Position numbers and translations under genes: made by a program. A DNA stretch of 64,000 bases, from positions 117,417-181,416 of the forward strand of contig NOWV01000157.1 in assembly GCA_003344405.1 (NCBI GenBank). Direction: 5' to 3'. Positions 63,959 to 64,000 of the stretch are shown one piece after another. Below the pieces are notes generated by a model. That model was not told where the DNA came from and made no database searches. It saw only the letters and a program-made list of their open reading frames with translations. Position 1 is the first letter of the stretch. Each line of letters opens with the position of its first letter. This stretch comes from Trichoplax sp. H2 (taxonomy: Eukaryota; Placozoa; Uniplacotomia; Trichoplacea).

Positions 63959-64000
63959 AAGTATCGACTTGTCACAACCCTCACTTGTGGCAAAGGAAAG

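Noticed and set aside
1-64000. CRISPR arrays, operons, prophage or bacterial insertion sequences
   Set aside because: The spliced genes show this is animal nuclear DNA. None of the tandem arrays have short repeats with unique spacers.

Overview
This is nuclear DNA from an animal. It is AT-rich, with spliceosomal genes whose introns are mostly 80-600 bases long, intron donors of the gtaagt/gtatgt type, and typical metazoan gene families. The mix of conserved animal genes with many short introns, an intronless rhodopsin-class receptor, LRR-repeat genes and long AT-rich gene-poor spacers fits an early-branching animal. My best guess is a placozoan (Trichoplax/Hoilungia type), but this is inferred from gene style and not from a species marker.

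Layout, left to right. (1) 88-542: the last two exons of a CHTF18 (alternative clamp loader) gene that enters from the left. (2) 1492-2051: a small four-exon gene for an unrecognised 110-residue protein. (3) 5294-10144: a 13-exon EME1-type gene, the non-catalytic partner of the MUS81 structure-specific nuclease. (4) 10145-21102: a repeat-rich stretch with a 167-base hairpin element, three tandem arrays, many self-complementary GTACTGTAC/GTACAGTAC runs, and a frame-broken coding remnant on the minus strand near 12.6-13.1 kb. (5) 21103-22181: SPSB3-like SPRY/SOCS-box protein. (6) 27166-28233 (minus): an intronless class A GPCR set in about 12 kb of gene-poor DNA. (7) 36135-40700: PICK1 (PDZ-BAR), 13 exons. 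(8) 42525-43166 (minus): intronless EEP-superfamily phosphodiesterase resembling TDP2, followed by a 162-base satellite. (9) 45980-48568 (minus): a brambleberry/KAR5/GEX1-family nuclear fusion protein. (10) 50344-52225: IQCK (DPY30-like and IQ motifs), divergent from brambleberry. (11) 52226-60845: gene-poor, with a frame-broken ORF and the second copy of a 630-base dispersed repeat. (12) 60846 to the right edge: part of an LRR gene built from strictly alternating 72- and 75-base exons.

The genes are separate transcription units, not operons. Three bear on genome maintenance (CHTF18, EME1, the TDP2-like enzyme). PICK1 acts in membrane trafficking, IQCK is linked to ciliary/axonemal biology in other animals, and the brambleberry homologue points to nuclear membrane fusion at fertilisation or early cleavage. 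Exon boundaries are my own reading of splice sites and reading phase, checked for frame continuity by hand. Each multi-exon gene is given as one span with its exons listed in the evidence.
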